Positions 26,792 to 35,312 of a stretch of DNA of 64,000 nt are shown in pieces. The notes below the pieces were generated by a model that did not search any database, was not told the origin of the DNA, and worked only from the letters and a program-made list of their open reading frames with translations. Each line of letters starts with the position of its first letter. The first letter of the stretch is position 1. The position numbers and the translations under genes are program-made. The DNA comes from Mesoflavibacter sp. (GTDB lineage Bacteria; Pseudomonadota; Alphaproteobacteria; UBA8366; Aestuariispiraceae), in contig CP051228.1 in NCBI GenBank assembly GCA_017792345.1, positions 1,054,001 to 1,118,000 of the forward strand, written 5' to 3'.

Positions 26792-27688
26792 GTGAACGAT
26801 GCGGTCAGATGGCAGGATATCGCCAAGGGCGTAACACGGGTGGAGGCGAAAACCGTCCTGTTCGTCACCGGCGCGGTAAAATCCGGGACGACCTGGACGC
26901 AGCTATGGCTGGACCGGCATCCGCAGATCGCCTGCCGCGGCGAGGGCTATTTCTTCAACAAGTTCGCGGGCGCGCTTCAGACCCTGTGCCGGGAAGCGTC
27001 CGACATGATCGAACAGCAGAACCAGCACAAGGGTGAAAAACTGCCGGAGTTTCCGCGCATGGACCTGCCGGTCGTGCAGTATCTGCTGCGTCAGTCCGTG
27101 CTGAGTTGCCTGTCCTTGTATGGCGGCGGTGACGACATCACCGTTGTCGGCGAGAAGACGCCTTCGACAATCCTGACCTTGGATACGGTCTTCGATTTGT
27201 TTCCGGACGCGCGAGTGTTGAACGTGGTGCGGGATGGCCGCGATGTCTGCATTTCGGCCTGGCACGACAATCTTCGCAAGGCGCCGGACGCGTTCAAGCA
27301 GCTGTATCCCACATTCGGGACATTTCTGCCCGACATCGCGCAGATCTGGGCCAATCATCAGGTCCCGGCCCTGAACGCGGCGGAGAAATGGCCGGGCCAG
27401 CTTCGGCAGATTCACTACGAAGATTTGCTAACCACTCCGCATGATACGGTCGCCGCCACCTTCGATTGGCTGGGCGTCGACAGCGGTCCGGACCTTGTCA
27501 CGGCCTGTTTGGGGGCGACCGACTTCCGGAAACTGACCGATGGCAGAAAACCCGGAGAGGAAGACACGGATTCTTTCTTCCGCAAGGGCACGGCGGGCCA
27601 ATGGCGTGACGTCATGACCGAGGAGCAGCAACGGGTCTTCTGGGAAATCGCAGGGGCCGCGATGACGGCTCAAGGCTATTCCCGGTAG
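26792..27688 (+). CDS. Sulfotransferase family protein
   Basis: Predicted PAPS-dependent sulfotransferase of about 298 aa. Near the N-terminus VTGAVKSGTTWTQLWLDRHP matches the 5'-phosphosulfate-binding loop, and VVRDGRDVCISAWHDN further on matches the 3'-phosphate-binding loop. A start at GTG 26792 is preferred because GAGGGGGAGGG lies just upstream and the extra 28 codons of the longer frame look unlike protein. It is a single gene diverging from glnD. The substrate cannot be told from sequence. Confidence 0.82.
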   Translation: MNDAVRWQDIAKGVTRVEAKTVLFVTGAVKSGTTWTQLWLDRHPQIACRGEGYFFNKFAGALQTLCREASDMIEQQNQHKGEKLPEFPRMDLPVVQYLLRQSVLSCLSLYGGGDDITVVGEKTPSTILTLDTVFDLFPDARVLNVVRDGRDVCISAWHDNLRKAPDAFKQLYPTFGTFLPDIAQIWANHQVPALNAAEKWPGQLRQIHYEDLLTTPHDTVAATFDWLGVDSGPDLVTACLGATDFRKLTDGRKPGEEDTDSFFRKGTAGQWRDVMTEEQQRVFWEIAGAAMTAQGYSR

Positions 27689-27707
27689 TCGCATCCGGGT
27701 TGAAGCG

Positions 27708-28550
27708 TCAGGATTTCAGCTTGTAACCCGTTGCCAGAAGCCGCGCCGCGATCGCCAGCAGAATGGCAAAAACCGCGAGCCCGATTCCAGCACCGATCAA
27801 GGGATCCGTCTCCGACCGGCCTGTCGCGGCCCAGCGGAACCCATCGACCAGATAGTAGATCGGGTTGGCTTGGAATACGGCGCGCCAGGCACCTTCCGGC
27901 ACCGCCGAAATCGGGAAGAACGTGCCGCTGAGAAAGATGATCGGCAGCGTTAAGAAGGTTTCCTTGCCCGCGAAGGAATCCCATTTCGGCGAAAAGATCG
28001 CGTTGACCAAACCGGCCATGGAGAAAATTCCCGCGGCAAGACACAGGAACAGGAAGGCGGCCACCGGATTGTCCGGTAGATCGAAGCCGAAGGGCATCAT
28101 CACCACCCCGATCATCGCGCCGACCGCGACCGCCGCCGTCACCGCAGTGACAAGATAGGACACCAGAATTTCCAGCGGGCTCAACGGCGAGCCCAGTATG
28201 TCCTGCAAGCCGCCGGATTCCAGCTTGTCGAACATGATGGAATAACCCGTGGTCTCGAAGGCGCGCTGCATCGCCGCCGAGGCGACCAGCCCCGCGGCCA
28301 GGAACTGGATGAAGTCCAGCCCATCCACGGTAAGCGCGTCGCCCGCCGCCAGGGTGAAGACCGATGCGAACAGAACGGCCTGGATCGCCGGTCCGACGAT
28401 AACCATCCCGAACCAACGGATTTCGCGCAGCGCCTCGCGCCGGATCAGGCTGATCAGGCCAATGACATTGGCCAGTCGGAACAAGCGCGGGCGCGGCGGT
28501 CCGGCATCGGCAAAAGCCGTGGTCCTGGCGCGTCCTGTCGCGGCGTCCAT
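27708..28550 (-). CDS. ABC-2 type transporter permease 2
   Basis: Inner-membrane permease of about 280 aa with six predicted membrane helices and the ABC-2 family layout: LIRREALREIRWFG at the start, the conserved turn SPLSPLEILVSYL, then FLSGTFFPISAVPEGAW and NPIYYLVDGFRW near the end. The start at 28550 has GGAG nine bases upstream. It begins 17 bases after the stop of permease 1 and ends with the same TGYKLK tail, so the two are ancient duplicates that probably pair as a heterodimer. No ATPase subunit gene is adjacent. Confidence 0.88.
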   Translation of the reverse strand: MDAATGRARTTAFADAGPPRPRLFRLANVIGLISLIRREALREIRWFGMVIVGPAIQAVLFASVFTLAAGDALTVDGLDFIQFLAAGLVASAAMQRAFETTGYSIMFDKLESGGLQDILGSPLSPLEILVSYLVTAVTAAVAVGAMIGVVMMPFGFDLPDNPVAAFLFLCLAAGIFSMAGLVNAIFSPKWDSFAGKETFLTLPIIFLSGTFFPISAVPEGAWRAVFQANPIYYLVDGFRWAATGRSETDPLIGAGIGLAVFAILLAIAARLLATGYKLKS

Positions 28551-28567
28551 GTTCAGCGTCTCCGCGT

Positions 28568-29431
28568 TCAGTTCTTCAGCTTGTAGCCAGTATCGACCAT
28601 CCGCCAGGCGACGATGGCCAGCGCCAGATTGATCCCGAACATGATCGTCATCCCCATCCAGGCCGGCGCATCGGACACGCCGATGAAACCGCTGCGGAAT
28701 CCGTCGATCATATAGAAGAACGGGTTGAAGAAGGCGATCGTGTAGAAGGGTTCCGGGAGGCGCTCGATCGAATAGAATGTCCCGCTCAGGAAGGCGAAGG
28801 GCGTGATGATGAAATTCGTGATCGCGGCCATATGGTCGAACTTGTCGGCCCAGATTCCCCCGATGATCCCGATCAAACTGAGCATCAACGACGCGCTGAC
28901 GCCGTGATAGAGGATCAGGCCCGGATTCGTGATCTCGAACGGCACGAACAGCCACATGCACAGCCCGGTCGACAGGCCGACGATGACCCCGCGCGTCGTT
29001 CCGGCCAGCGCATAGGCCGACACGAATTCCACCGAATTGATCGGCGGCATCAGCACATCGACGATGTTGCCCTGAACCTTCGAGATCACCAGCGAGGAGG
29101 AAGTGTTTGCAAACGCGTTCTGCACCATCGCCATGACGATCAGCCCGGGCGCCAGAAAGATCGGGAAGGGCACGCCGTGGACGGTCTCGACGGCCCGGCC
29201 CAAGGCCAGGGTAAAGATCGCCAGGAACAGAAGCGTGGTTACGACGGGCGCCGCGACCGTCTGGGTCGCGACATTCAGGAACCGCCGGACTTCCTTGGAA
29301 TAAAGGCTGCGCCAACCGACCCAGTTCACGGATCCAAAAGCGCGCGGGCCACGGACGCCACGGCGCACGGATTCAGCGGCGGCGGCGGGTTTCGGCGGAA
29401 TACTGCCGCCATCGGAATGCGTTGTCGTCAT
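28568..29431 (-). CDS. ABC-2 type transporter permease 1
   Basis: Inner-membrane permease of about 287 aa with six predicted helices: LYSKEVRRFLNVATQTV, a long central hydrophobic region, FLSGTFYSIERLPEPF, NPFFYMIDGFRSG and a terminal TGYKLKN. These are the marks of ABC-2 exporters of the drug, polysaccharide or daunorubicin type. The start at 29431 is chosen over an upstream frame extension because it begins the conserved part and has AGGG nine bases before. It forms an operon with permease 2. The substrate is unknown. Confidence 0.88.
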   Translation of the reverse strand: MTTTHSDGGSIPPKPAAAAESVRRGVRGPRAFGSVNWVGWRSLYSKEVRRFLNVATQTVAAPVVTTLLFLAIFTLALGRAVETVHGVPFPIFLAPGLIVMAMVQNAFANTSSSLVISKVQGNIVDVLMPPINSVEFVSAYALAGTTRGVIVGLSTGLCMWLFVPFEITNPGLILYHGVSASLMLSLIGIIGGIWADKFDHMAAITNFIITPFAFLSGTFYSIERLPEPFYTIAFFNPFFYMIDGFRSGFIGVSDAPAWMGMTIMFGINLALAIVAWRMVDTGYKLKN

Positions 29432-29575
29432 GGCGGCGTACCCTATTCCGAAACGGGACCAAGGCAAGCCCTACAGGGGGGCGCCAAGGAAAAAGCGTGT
29501 CGCCCGGCCGGAAAGAATCCGGTCGGATCGCGGGGCGGATATAGGGCCGCCCCTTGGCGACGGCCAGTAAAAAGA

Positions 29576-31261
29576 TCAGGCGGTGCCGGATTTGGCCGCT
29601 TCACCCGCGGCACGCGCCATGGAAGCCGACATTTCATTGGCGACGCTGGTCTGCTGGCCCAGAGCGGAGGCGGTGGATGAGACGCGCTCCTGGACCAGCT
29701 CGATCTTGTGCCGGATATCGGACAGACCTTTGATCACTTCCGCCGAGACACCGCGCAGGTTGGAAATCTCGGTATCGATCTCGGCTGTCGCCTTGCGGGC
29801 CTGATCGGCCAGGACCTTGACCTCGCTCGCAACGACGGCGAAGCCCTTGCCGGCTTCGCCCGCCCGGGCGGCCTCGATCGTGGCGTTGAGGGCCAGCATG
29901 TTGATTTGATTGGTAATCTCACCGATCGCCACGGTAATCCCGCCCATGGAGTTTGCCGCGCTGTCCAAGCGTTCGGTGGCGTGGCCGGTGTGAGAGACCT
30001 CGTCCACCGCGCCGGTCGTCAGGTCGTTGCATTGGTCCATGCTGGCGGCGATTTCGCGGACGGAGGCGTTCATCTGTTCCGCCCCGGCGGCGGTCTGCTC
30101 CAGCAGATTGCCGATATGCTCCGCCCGGCGGCGGGCCTGAACCTCTCGGGTCACGTCGGTCGCGAATTTGACGACCTTGACCGGTCGGCCGCTCATATCC
30201 CGGATCGGGTTATAGGTCGCCTGAATCCAGATTTCCCGACCGCCCTTACCGATGCGCCGAAACTCGCCCGATTGAAACTGCCCCTGGTTCAACGCGGCCC
30301 AGAACGCCTTGTATTCGGCGGTATCGGCCTCGCCTTTCGGCATGAACTGCGCATGGTGCCGCCCTTTGATTTCAGAGAGCTGATATCCCACCGCATTAAG
30401 AAAGTTCTCGTTCGCGTCCAAAACCTTGCCGTCCAGGTCGAAGGAAATGACCGCCTGCGACTTCTGAATGGCCTGCAACTGGCCATCGGCATCCGCCGCA
30501 CGCATTTTCTCGGCGGTGATGTCGGTCGCAAATTTCACCACCTTATAGGGGCGGCCATCGGCATCGCGGATCGGGTTGTAGGATGCCTGAATCCAGACTT
30601 CCCGCCCGCCACGCGCCAGGCGCCGGAACTCTCCGGCGCGGAATTCCCCGCGGCGCATCGCCTGCCAGAATTCCTCATAATCCCGACTATTCTTGGTCTC
30701 CGGGTCGACGAAGGTCGAATGGTGCCGGCCGACGATTTCCGATTCCGAATAGCCCATCGCCTTCAGGAAATTGTCGTTTGCCTTGCGGATCGTGCCATCC
30801 AGATCGAACTCGATCACCGCCTGGGACAGGTTGATCGCGTCGATCTGGCCCGACAGGTCCGCCGATCGCTGTTTCGCGGCCGTGATGTCGGTTGCGAATT
30901 TGACGACCTTCTGGACCTTGCCGCTGCGGTCCGCGATCGGGGCGTAGGTCGCCTGGATCCAGACTTCGCGGCCGCCCTTTGCAAGGCGCTTGAACTCGGC
31001 GGTCTTGAACTCACCCTTTCGCAGTGCGTCCCAGAATTGACGATAGGCCTCGCCCTCTCGATAGGCCGGATCGACGAAAATCGAATGGTGCCGCCCTTTG
31101 ACCTCGTCCAGACCATATCCCATCAGCGACAGAAAGTTCTGATTGGCGGATCGAATGGTGCCGTCTGCCTGAAATTCGATAACCGCCTGCGACCGGTTCA
31201 GCGCGCCAAGCGTCTCTTCACTGTCCCGGTTCGCACCGCCAAAAATCTGCGTTAACGCCAT
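29576..31261 (-). CDS. Soluble methyl-accepting chemotaxis protein with three PAS domains
   Basis: Cytoplasmic chemoreceptor of about 561 aa with no membrane helix. Three tandem PAS/PAC modules occupy residues ~15-135, ~140-255 and ~260-380. All three are built on the same text: GRHHS-x-FV, a GEF-x-x-x-EF-x-R patch, GGREVWIQA-x-Y-x-PI, then [10 protein letters not shown]. The close similarity points to internal duplication, and the pattern is that of haem- or flavin-binding PAS receptors. A shortened methyl-accepting signalling domain follows, with the hairpin tip [29 protein letters not shown]. The start ATG at 31261 has GAGG nine bases upstream. It probably signals to CheA/CheW in response to oxygen or redox state. 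Confidence 0.9.
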   Translation of the reverse strand: MALTQIFGGANRDSEETLGALNRSQAVIEFQADGTIRSANQNFLSLMGYGLDEVKGRHHSIFVDPAYREGEAYRQFWDALRKGEFKTAEFKRLAKGGREVWIQATYAPIADRSGKVQKVVKFATDITAAKQRSADLSGQIDAINLSQAVIEFDLDGTIRKANDNFLKAMGYSESEIVGRHHSTFVDPETKNSRDYEEFWQAMRRGEFRAGEFRRLARGGREVWIQASYNPIRDADGRPYKVVKFATDITAEKMRAADADGQLQAIQKSQAVISFDLDGKVLDANENFLNAVGYQLSEIKGRHHAQFMPKGEADTAEYKAFWAALNQGQFQSGEFRRIGKGGREIWIQATYNPIRDMSGRPVKVVKFATDVTREVQARRRAEHIGNLLEQTAAGAEQMNASVREIAASMDQCNDLTTGAVDEVSHTGHATERLDSAANSMGGITVAIGEITNQINMLALNATIEAARAGEAGKGFAVVASEVKVLADQARKATAEIDTEISNLRGVSAEVIKGLSDIRHKIELVQERVSSTASALGQQTSVANEMSASMARAAGEAAKSGTA

Positions 31262-31568
31262 TAGTCTGCGCCTCAATTCGATTGCCTGATGGGAAAACAC
31301 CTGGACCAGCCGGTGTACGACCGGATATTCGACCCCCACATTCATAACGAAACCGCCGGTGAAATGCCGGCGGCGCATCGAAACTCAAAGAGATCAAACA
31401 CGGACGCTCTAGATACTTATTAACATTTCCTTAATCGTAGACAAGTGTAATATTAGAAACCTATCGCCATGATGAATATTTCAGGCGGGCGATACAATTT
31501 TTGCGAACGGCCGACGCAGCATGAGCCTGAATTTCCGGCACATGCGGCATATCTTTGCCGGGTTCCGG

Positions 31569-32351
31569 CTATAGGTTCAGAAATTCGATGATGTGCCGGG
31601 CGACCGCGTCGGGCTGTTCGACGCAGGGCAGGTGCCCCGCGCCCGGAATGGCCATGTAGCTGCCATTCGGCAGCAGGTCGGCGAGGCTGGCCACCAATTC
31701 CGTCGGCGTCGCCTTGTCCTCCGTCCCGCAGAGACACAGCGCCGGCACCTCGATCTTCGCCGTGTCTTCGGTCAGATCGGCATCCCGGATGGCCGCGCAG
31801 ATTCCATTGTATCCCTGGGGCGGGATCGTCGTCAGCATGGCGTGCATGCCGGCATGAAGATCCGGATCGCGGGTCCTGAAATCCGGGCCGAACCATCGGT
31901 CGAGCACGGACTCGACGATCGCCGTCATACCGCCTGCCGCCACGGTTTCGATCCGCGCGTTCCAGATTTCCTCGGTCGCAATGATATGGCCCGTATCGCA
32001 CAGAACCAGTTTGGAGAACCGGTCAGGGGCCTTCGCCGCGGCGCTTTGCGCGACCATGCCGCCGACGGACAGGCCGACCAACGCCACCTGGTCGAGACCC
32101 AGCCGGTCGAGAATGCCCAAAAGGTCGTCGCGCAGATCGGTCATCGCATAGGGGGCCGGCGGCGCGCTGGTCAGCCCATGGCCGCGCATGTCATAGCGCA
32201 GGATCCGCACCGACGGCGGCAGACGTTCCACGACGCTGTCCCATATCCGGAAATCCGTTCCCAGGGAATTCGCGAAGGCCACGACCGGCGCGCCGGCCGG
32301 TCCGTTCAGCGCAATGTGATGGGTCAGTCCGACAATGGTTTCGAAGCGCAT
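31569..32351 (-). CDS. pcaD: Alpha/beta hydrolase, probable 3-oxoadipate enol-lactonase
   Basis: Soluble alpha/beta hydrolase of 260 aa. The nucleophile elbow is GLSVGG (Ser near residue 105), the oxyanion region is FANSLGTDFRIWD, and the catalytic Asp (CGTEDKATP) and His (IPGAGHLPCVEQP) are in place. The start pattern FANSLGTDFRIWD and the DMRGHGLTSAP block match PcaD, which opens beta-ketoadipate enol-lactone in protocatechuate/catechol degradation. No other pca gene is near, so it could serve a different lactone. It is divergent from the thioesterase/RidA pair across a shared control region. Confidence 0.82.
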   Translation of the reverse strand: MRFETIVGLTHHIALNGPAGAPVVAFANSLGTDFRIWDSVVERLPPSVRILRYDMRGHGLTSAPPAPYAMTDLRDDLLGILDRLGLDQVALVGLSVGGMVAQSAAAKAPDRFSKLVLCDTGHIIATEEIWNARIETVAAGGMTAIVESVLDRWFGPDFRTRDPDLHAGMHAMLTTIPPQGYNGICAAIRDADLTEDTAKIEVPALCLCGTEDKATPTELVASLADLLPNGSYMAIPGAGHLPCVEQPDAVARHIIEFLNL

Positions 32352-32375
32352 GTGATCCTCCGCTCAAGCCAAAAC

Positions 32376-32391
32376 ATTTTAAGCTTGAAAT
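32376..32391. promoter_or_regulatory. Operator-like near-palindrome between pcaD and the thioesterase gene
   Basis: ATTTTAAG CTTGAAAT is a 16-base inverted repeat with a single mismatch, AT-rich in a GC-rich setting. It lies about 25 bases before the pcaD start and about 80 before the divergent thioesterase gene. Size and base composition resemble MarR-type operators. No regulator gene is next to it. It is a candidate shared control site for the two transcription units. Confidence 0.4.
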
Positions 32392-32471
32392 AATTTTAGG
32401 AAAGGCCGACACTCCGCCCACCTAACCGGATTGGTTTCCGGAACCCTATCAGACGGGCCCAGGAAAAATCG

Positions 32472-32906
32472 ATGGCTGCCTTCGCGACGACGCGCAAGAT
32501 TTTATTCCAGCACTGCGACCCGGCGGGAATCGTCTTCTATCCGCGCTATTTCGAAATGCTGAACGCCGTGGTGGAGGAATGGTTCGACCTGGAGCTGAAC
32601 GTCCCCTTCGCGGAGCTTCACGGCCCGCGCCATAGCGGGATTCCGACCGTGTCGATCGACGTGCAGTTCAAGAAGCCGAGCCGCCTGGGCGAGGAAATCA
32701 CCATCGAATACGGGATCGAGAAATTTGGCGGCGCCAGTCTGACTGCGCGATTCGCCTTTCTGGGTCCGGACGGCGACCTCCGGCTGGAAGGACGTCAGGT
32801 CCTGGTCCACACCGACCTGGAAGCCCTGAAACCGACCCCCTTTCCCGACGATCTGAGAGCCCGAATGACGCATTTCCTTTTGGAAGAGGACGTAAGCGAT
32901 GCATGA
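32472..32906 (+). CDS. Acyl-CoA thioesterase of the 4-hydroxybenzoyl-CoA type
   Basis: Hotdog-fold thioesterase of 144 aa. The N-terminal active-site segment FQHCDPAGIVFYPRYFEM contains the Asp nucleophile/base of the 4HBT family, followed by the long helix VVEEWFDLEL and a central sheet (VDVQFKKPSRLGEEI). It releases CoA from an aryl- or short acyl-CoA. It overlaps the RidA gene by eight bases, so the two are translated together, and it has a good AGGAAAAATCG site. Thioesterase plus RidA is a pairing seen in aminobenzoate-CoA style aromatic pathways. The carnitine cluster's missing betainyl-CoA thioesterase is another possible job. Confidence 0.86.
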   Translation: MAAFATTRKILFQHCDPAGIVFYPRYFEMLNAVVEEWFDLELNVPFAELHGPRHSGIPTVSIDVQFKKPSRLGEEITIEYGIEKFGGASLTARFAFLGPDGDLRLEGRQVLVHTDLEALKPTPFPDDLRARMTHFLLEEDVSDA

Positions 32907-33300
32907 AATTCTCCATCCCTCCAATTGGAAGAAGGCGTCTGGCTACGCCAATGGCATCGCGGTCCCGGCGGACGGCAAGACGCTCTATCTGGGCGGTCAG
33001 ATCGGCTGGACCGGCGATCAGCAGTTCGAAAGCGACGATTTCGTCGATCAGGTTCGTCAGGCCCTGGCCAATATCGTCGCGATTCTGGCGGAGGCCGGAG
33101 CCGGGCCGGAACATCTGGTGCGCCTGACCTGGTATGTGACCGATAAAAAAGAGTATCTGGCGCGCCTGCGCGAGGTCGGCGAGGCCTACCGCGACGTGCT
33201 GGGCCGGAACTTTCCGGCGATGACGATGGTTCAGGTCGTCGCGCTGGTTGAGGACCGGGCCAAGGTCGAGATCGAGGCGACGGCCGTCCTGCCGTCCTGA
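32899..33300 (+). CDS. RidA family enamine/imine deaminase
   Basis: Small trimeric-type RidA protein of 133 aa. These hydrolyse reactive enamine/imine intermediates to keto acids and ammonia. Seen: LYLGGQIGWTGD near the N-terminus, the helix QVRQALANIVAILAEAGAG, HLVRLTWYVTD, and the closing TMVQVVALVEDRAKVEIEATAV. The usual Arg that binds the carboxylate (in family motif R-x-x-x-x-x-L near 105) is not obvious here, so this looks like a divergent subfamily that may act on a CoA-bound intermediate. Its start lies inside the thioesterase gene with GAGGACGTAAGCG upstream. Confidence 0.88.
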   Translation: MHEILHPSNWKKASGYANGIAVPADGKTLYLGGQIGWTGDQQFESDDFVDQVRQALANIVAILAEAGAGPEHLVRLTWYVTDKKEYLARLREVGEAYRDVLGRNFPAMTMVQVVALVEDRAKVEIEATAVLPS

Positions 33301-33416
33301 GACTTCAGCACCGTTTACGCTGCACCGCACTCTGCACGCTTGACCGCCGTCCCGTTTACGGCCACACATCCAGGACGCCCGATTTGCGGCGGCACAATCC
33401 CGGATATCGCGCGCAC

Positions 33417-34121
33417 ATGCTCTGGACACTCTCGCTCGGGCTGATGATCGGAATGCAGCATGCGCTGGAGGCGGATCATGTGGCTGCGGTATCCTGCATC
33501 GCGGCGCGCGAGAAATCCGTCCGGCGGATCGTCCGCCACGGCGCGGTCTGGGGGGTGGGCCACACCGTCACCCTGATGCTGGTCGCCGGCGGCGCGTTGC
33601 TTCTGGGCGCCTCATTGCCGGACCGGTTCTCGCTCTATCTTGAGGCGCTGGTCGGCATCATGCTGTTCGCCTTGGGCAGCCATGTGCTCTATCGCCTGAT
33701 CCGCGAAAGGGTGCATTTCCACCGCCACCGCCATGCCGACGGTACGGTTCACCTTCACGCACATTCGCATGGCGGCGCGCCGGCGCGGCCCCATGCGCCC
33801 GGTCACGATCACGACCATCCCGCCGGCCTGCCCTGGCGCACCTTGCTGATCGGCATGACCCATGGCTTGGCCGGATCGGCTGCCTTGCTGGTGCTGACCG
33901 CCGCCGGATTACAGTCGCCCTGGACGGGCGCGCTTTATGTCCTGATGTTCGGGGTCGGGTCGATTCTGGGCATGGCGGTTCTGTCAGCCCTGATGGCGGT
34001 GCCGCTGGCCTGGACCGCCAAGGCGATGACCTGGACCCATCGCGGCCTGCAGGGCCTGGCCGGAGGTGCAACTGCGATGCTTGGCCTCTGGATCGCTGCC
34101 GATTGCGTCACCCGGCTCTGA
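33417..34121 (+). CDS. UreH/NicO-like metal transporter with His-rich loop
   Basis: Inner-membrane protein of about 234 aa with six predicted helices. Helix 1 carries GMQHALEADHVAAV, the H-x4-DH metal signature of the NiCoT/UreH superfamily. The central cytoplasmic loop is extraordinarily His-rich: 12 histidines within about 36 residues (HFHRHRHADG ... HLHAHSHGG ... GHDHDHP), which fits binding of zinc, nickel or cobalt. The start at 33417 omits a short polar extension. The zinc-type regulator Zur lies 107 bases downstream on the same strand, so zinc is the favoured metal, but nickel cannot be excluded. The direction of transport is not evident. Confidence 0.83.
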   Translation: MLWTLSLGLMIGMQHALEADHVAAVSCIAAREKSVRRIVRHGAVWGVGHTVTLMLVAGGALLLGASLPDRFSLYLEALVGIMLFALGSHVLYRLIRERVHFHRHRHADGTVHLHAHSHGGAPARPHAPGHDHDHPAGLPWRTLLIGMTHGLAGSAALLVLTAAGLQSPWTGALYVLMFGVGSILGMAVLSALMAVPLAWTAKAMTWTHRGLQGLAGGATAMLGLWIAADCVTRL

Positions 34122-34228
34122 CCGGACTCCGACGCGACGGTCGCCGCACCCCCGGCATATCTGATAAGCTTGACCGGATCGCCGCAGGCAGAGACCCTGA
34201 GGCGGGCGGGCAAAGGGAAAGAGCATCA

Positions 34229-34633
34229 ATGACGGAAGGCCGTCGCACATTGACCAAGAACGAGGCGCTGGTCTTCGGCGCGCTGCGCAAATCGGACCAA
34301 CCGATGAGCGCCTATGCGCTGTTGGACAATTTGCGGGATGACGGGCTTCGTGCCCCGGTTCAGGTCTATCGCGCGCTCGATCGGCTGGTCGAATTCGGCA
34401 TGGCCCACCGTCTGGAAAGCCTGAACGCCTTCGTCGCCTGCAATCACCCGGATTGCGACGATGCCGGCCAGACCGCCTTCGCGATTTGCGACAGTTGCGG
34501 CAAGGTCACGGAATTCACCGATCCCGCCCTGGAAACCCGGCTGGCCGACTGGGCGAACCGGGCATCATTCGTTCCAAACCGAACGACGGTGGAACTGCGA
34601 GGTCATTGCGCGGATTGTTCCGGCCGCCCCTGA
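34229..34633 (+). CDS. zur: Fur family transcriptional regulator, probably Zur
   Basis: DNA-binding metalloregulator of about 134 aa. An N-terminal winged helix (LTKNEALVFGALRKSDQPMSAYALLDNLR ... VQVYRALDRLVEFGMAHRLES) is followed by a metal part with CNHPDC, ICDSCGKV and a C-terminal HCADC. The two Cys pairs form the structural zinc site of the family. The word order ICDSCGKV-x-EF is that of Zur rather than Fur. It represses zinc uptake when zinc is plentiful. It lies downstream of a His-rich transporter, which supports the zinc assignment. The ATG at 34229 follows GGGAAAGAG. Confidence 0.86.
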   Translation: MTEGRRTLTKNEALVFGALRKSDQPMSAYALLDNLRDDGLRAPVQVYRALDRLVEFGMAHRLESLNAFVACNHPDCDDAGQTAFAICDSCGKVTEFTDPALETRLADWANRASFVPNRTTVELRGHCADCSGRP

Positions 34634-34671
34634 TCGCCGCCCCTGATCGCCGTCCGAGAAAGGCGGGTGTG

Positions 34672-35166
34672 GTGCAGAACGACAAATCAACGCCCCCCGA
34701 ACTGGACGACGACGACCGGGAGGCGCATGCACAATCCCCTGAAATACGGGCCTTTGCGGCGCTATGGCTATCCAAGACTCTCGGCGGCCGCCTGCCTGCC
34801 CGCGCCGACCTGACCATTGAAGAATTGCAGCCCTGGCTTGGCCGGTTGCTGATCATGGACGTCTTGGATGAAGGCGCCGATTTCCGCTACCGGCTGGTCG
34901 GCACTCTCATCGCCGATGCCAATGATCGGGATCTGACCGGCAAGTGCGTTTCCGAATGCCAGTATGACGGCCATCGCGACCATGTCCTGGCGTCCTTCCG
35001 CGCCCCGATCGAAACCCGCGGTCCGGTCTTCCGGAACGGCCACATGGTTTGGAATCCCGCAAAGGGCTGGCGCCGCTACGAAAGCGTGCATTGTCCGCTG
35101 GCAACCAATGGCTCAGACGTCGATATGACGATTGGATTGCATGTTTATTTTCAGGATGACGCATAA
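34672..35166 (+). CDS. PAS_5 family protein, paralogue 4
   Basis: Soluble protein of about 164 aa with the PAS_5 layout: ADLTIEELQPWLGRLLIMDV, FRYRLVGTLIADANDRDLTG and a closing hydrophobic strand. Its end (GWRRYESVHCPLATNGSDVD) differs from the tandem trio near 5-7 kb, so it is a more distant paralogue. It starts with GTG (34672, or the adjacent GTG at 34669) 36 to 39 bases after zur and may be cotranscribed. A 13-base tandem duplication (CCCCTGATCGCCG twice) lies at the zur stop, just before this gene. Role unknown. Confidence 0.78.
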   Translation: MQNDKSTPPELDDDDREAHAQSPEIRAFAALWLSKTLGGRLPARADLTIEELQPWLGRLLIMDVLDEGADFRYRLVGTLIADANDRDLTGKCVSECQYDGHRDHVLASFRAPIETRGPVFRNGHMVWNPAKGWRRYESVHCPLATNGSDVDMTIGLHVYFQDDA

Positions 35167-35312
35167 CTGCGCAGCCAAATACCGCATCCAGGCCCTTGAA
35201 CACACGCCGCCGCCTCATTTCCATGAAGTTTCATATGTCTGTCTTGGAACCGTAAGACAACTGGTGTTGCTGGACGCCTGTTCACGCATAAGCGGTTGAT
35301 GAGGGTTCCAGA

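Noticed and set aside
31453-32001. 182-codon minus-strand gene after pcaD
   Set aside because: It is a shifted frame within and beyond pcaD without family similarity.
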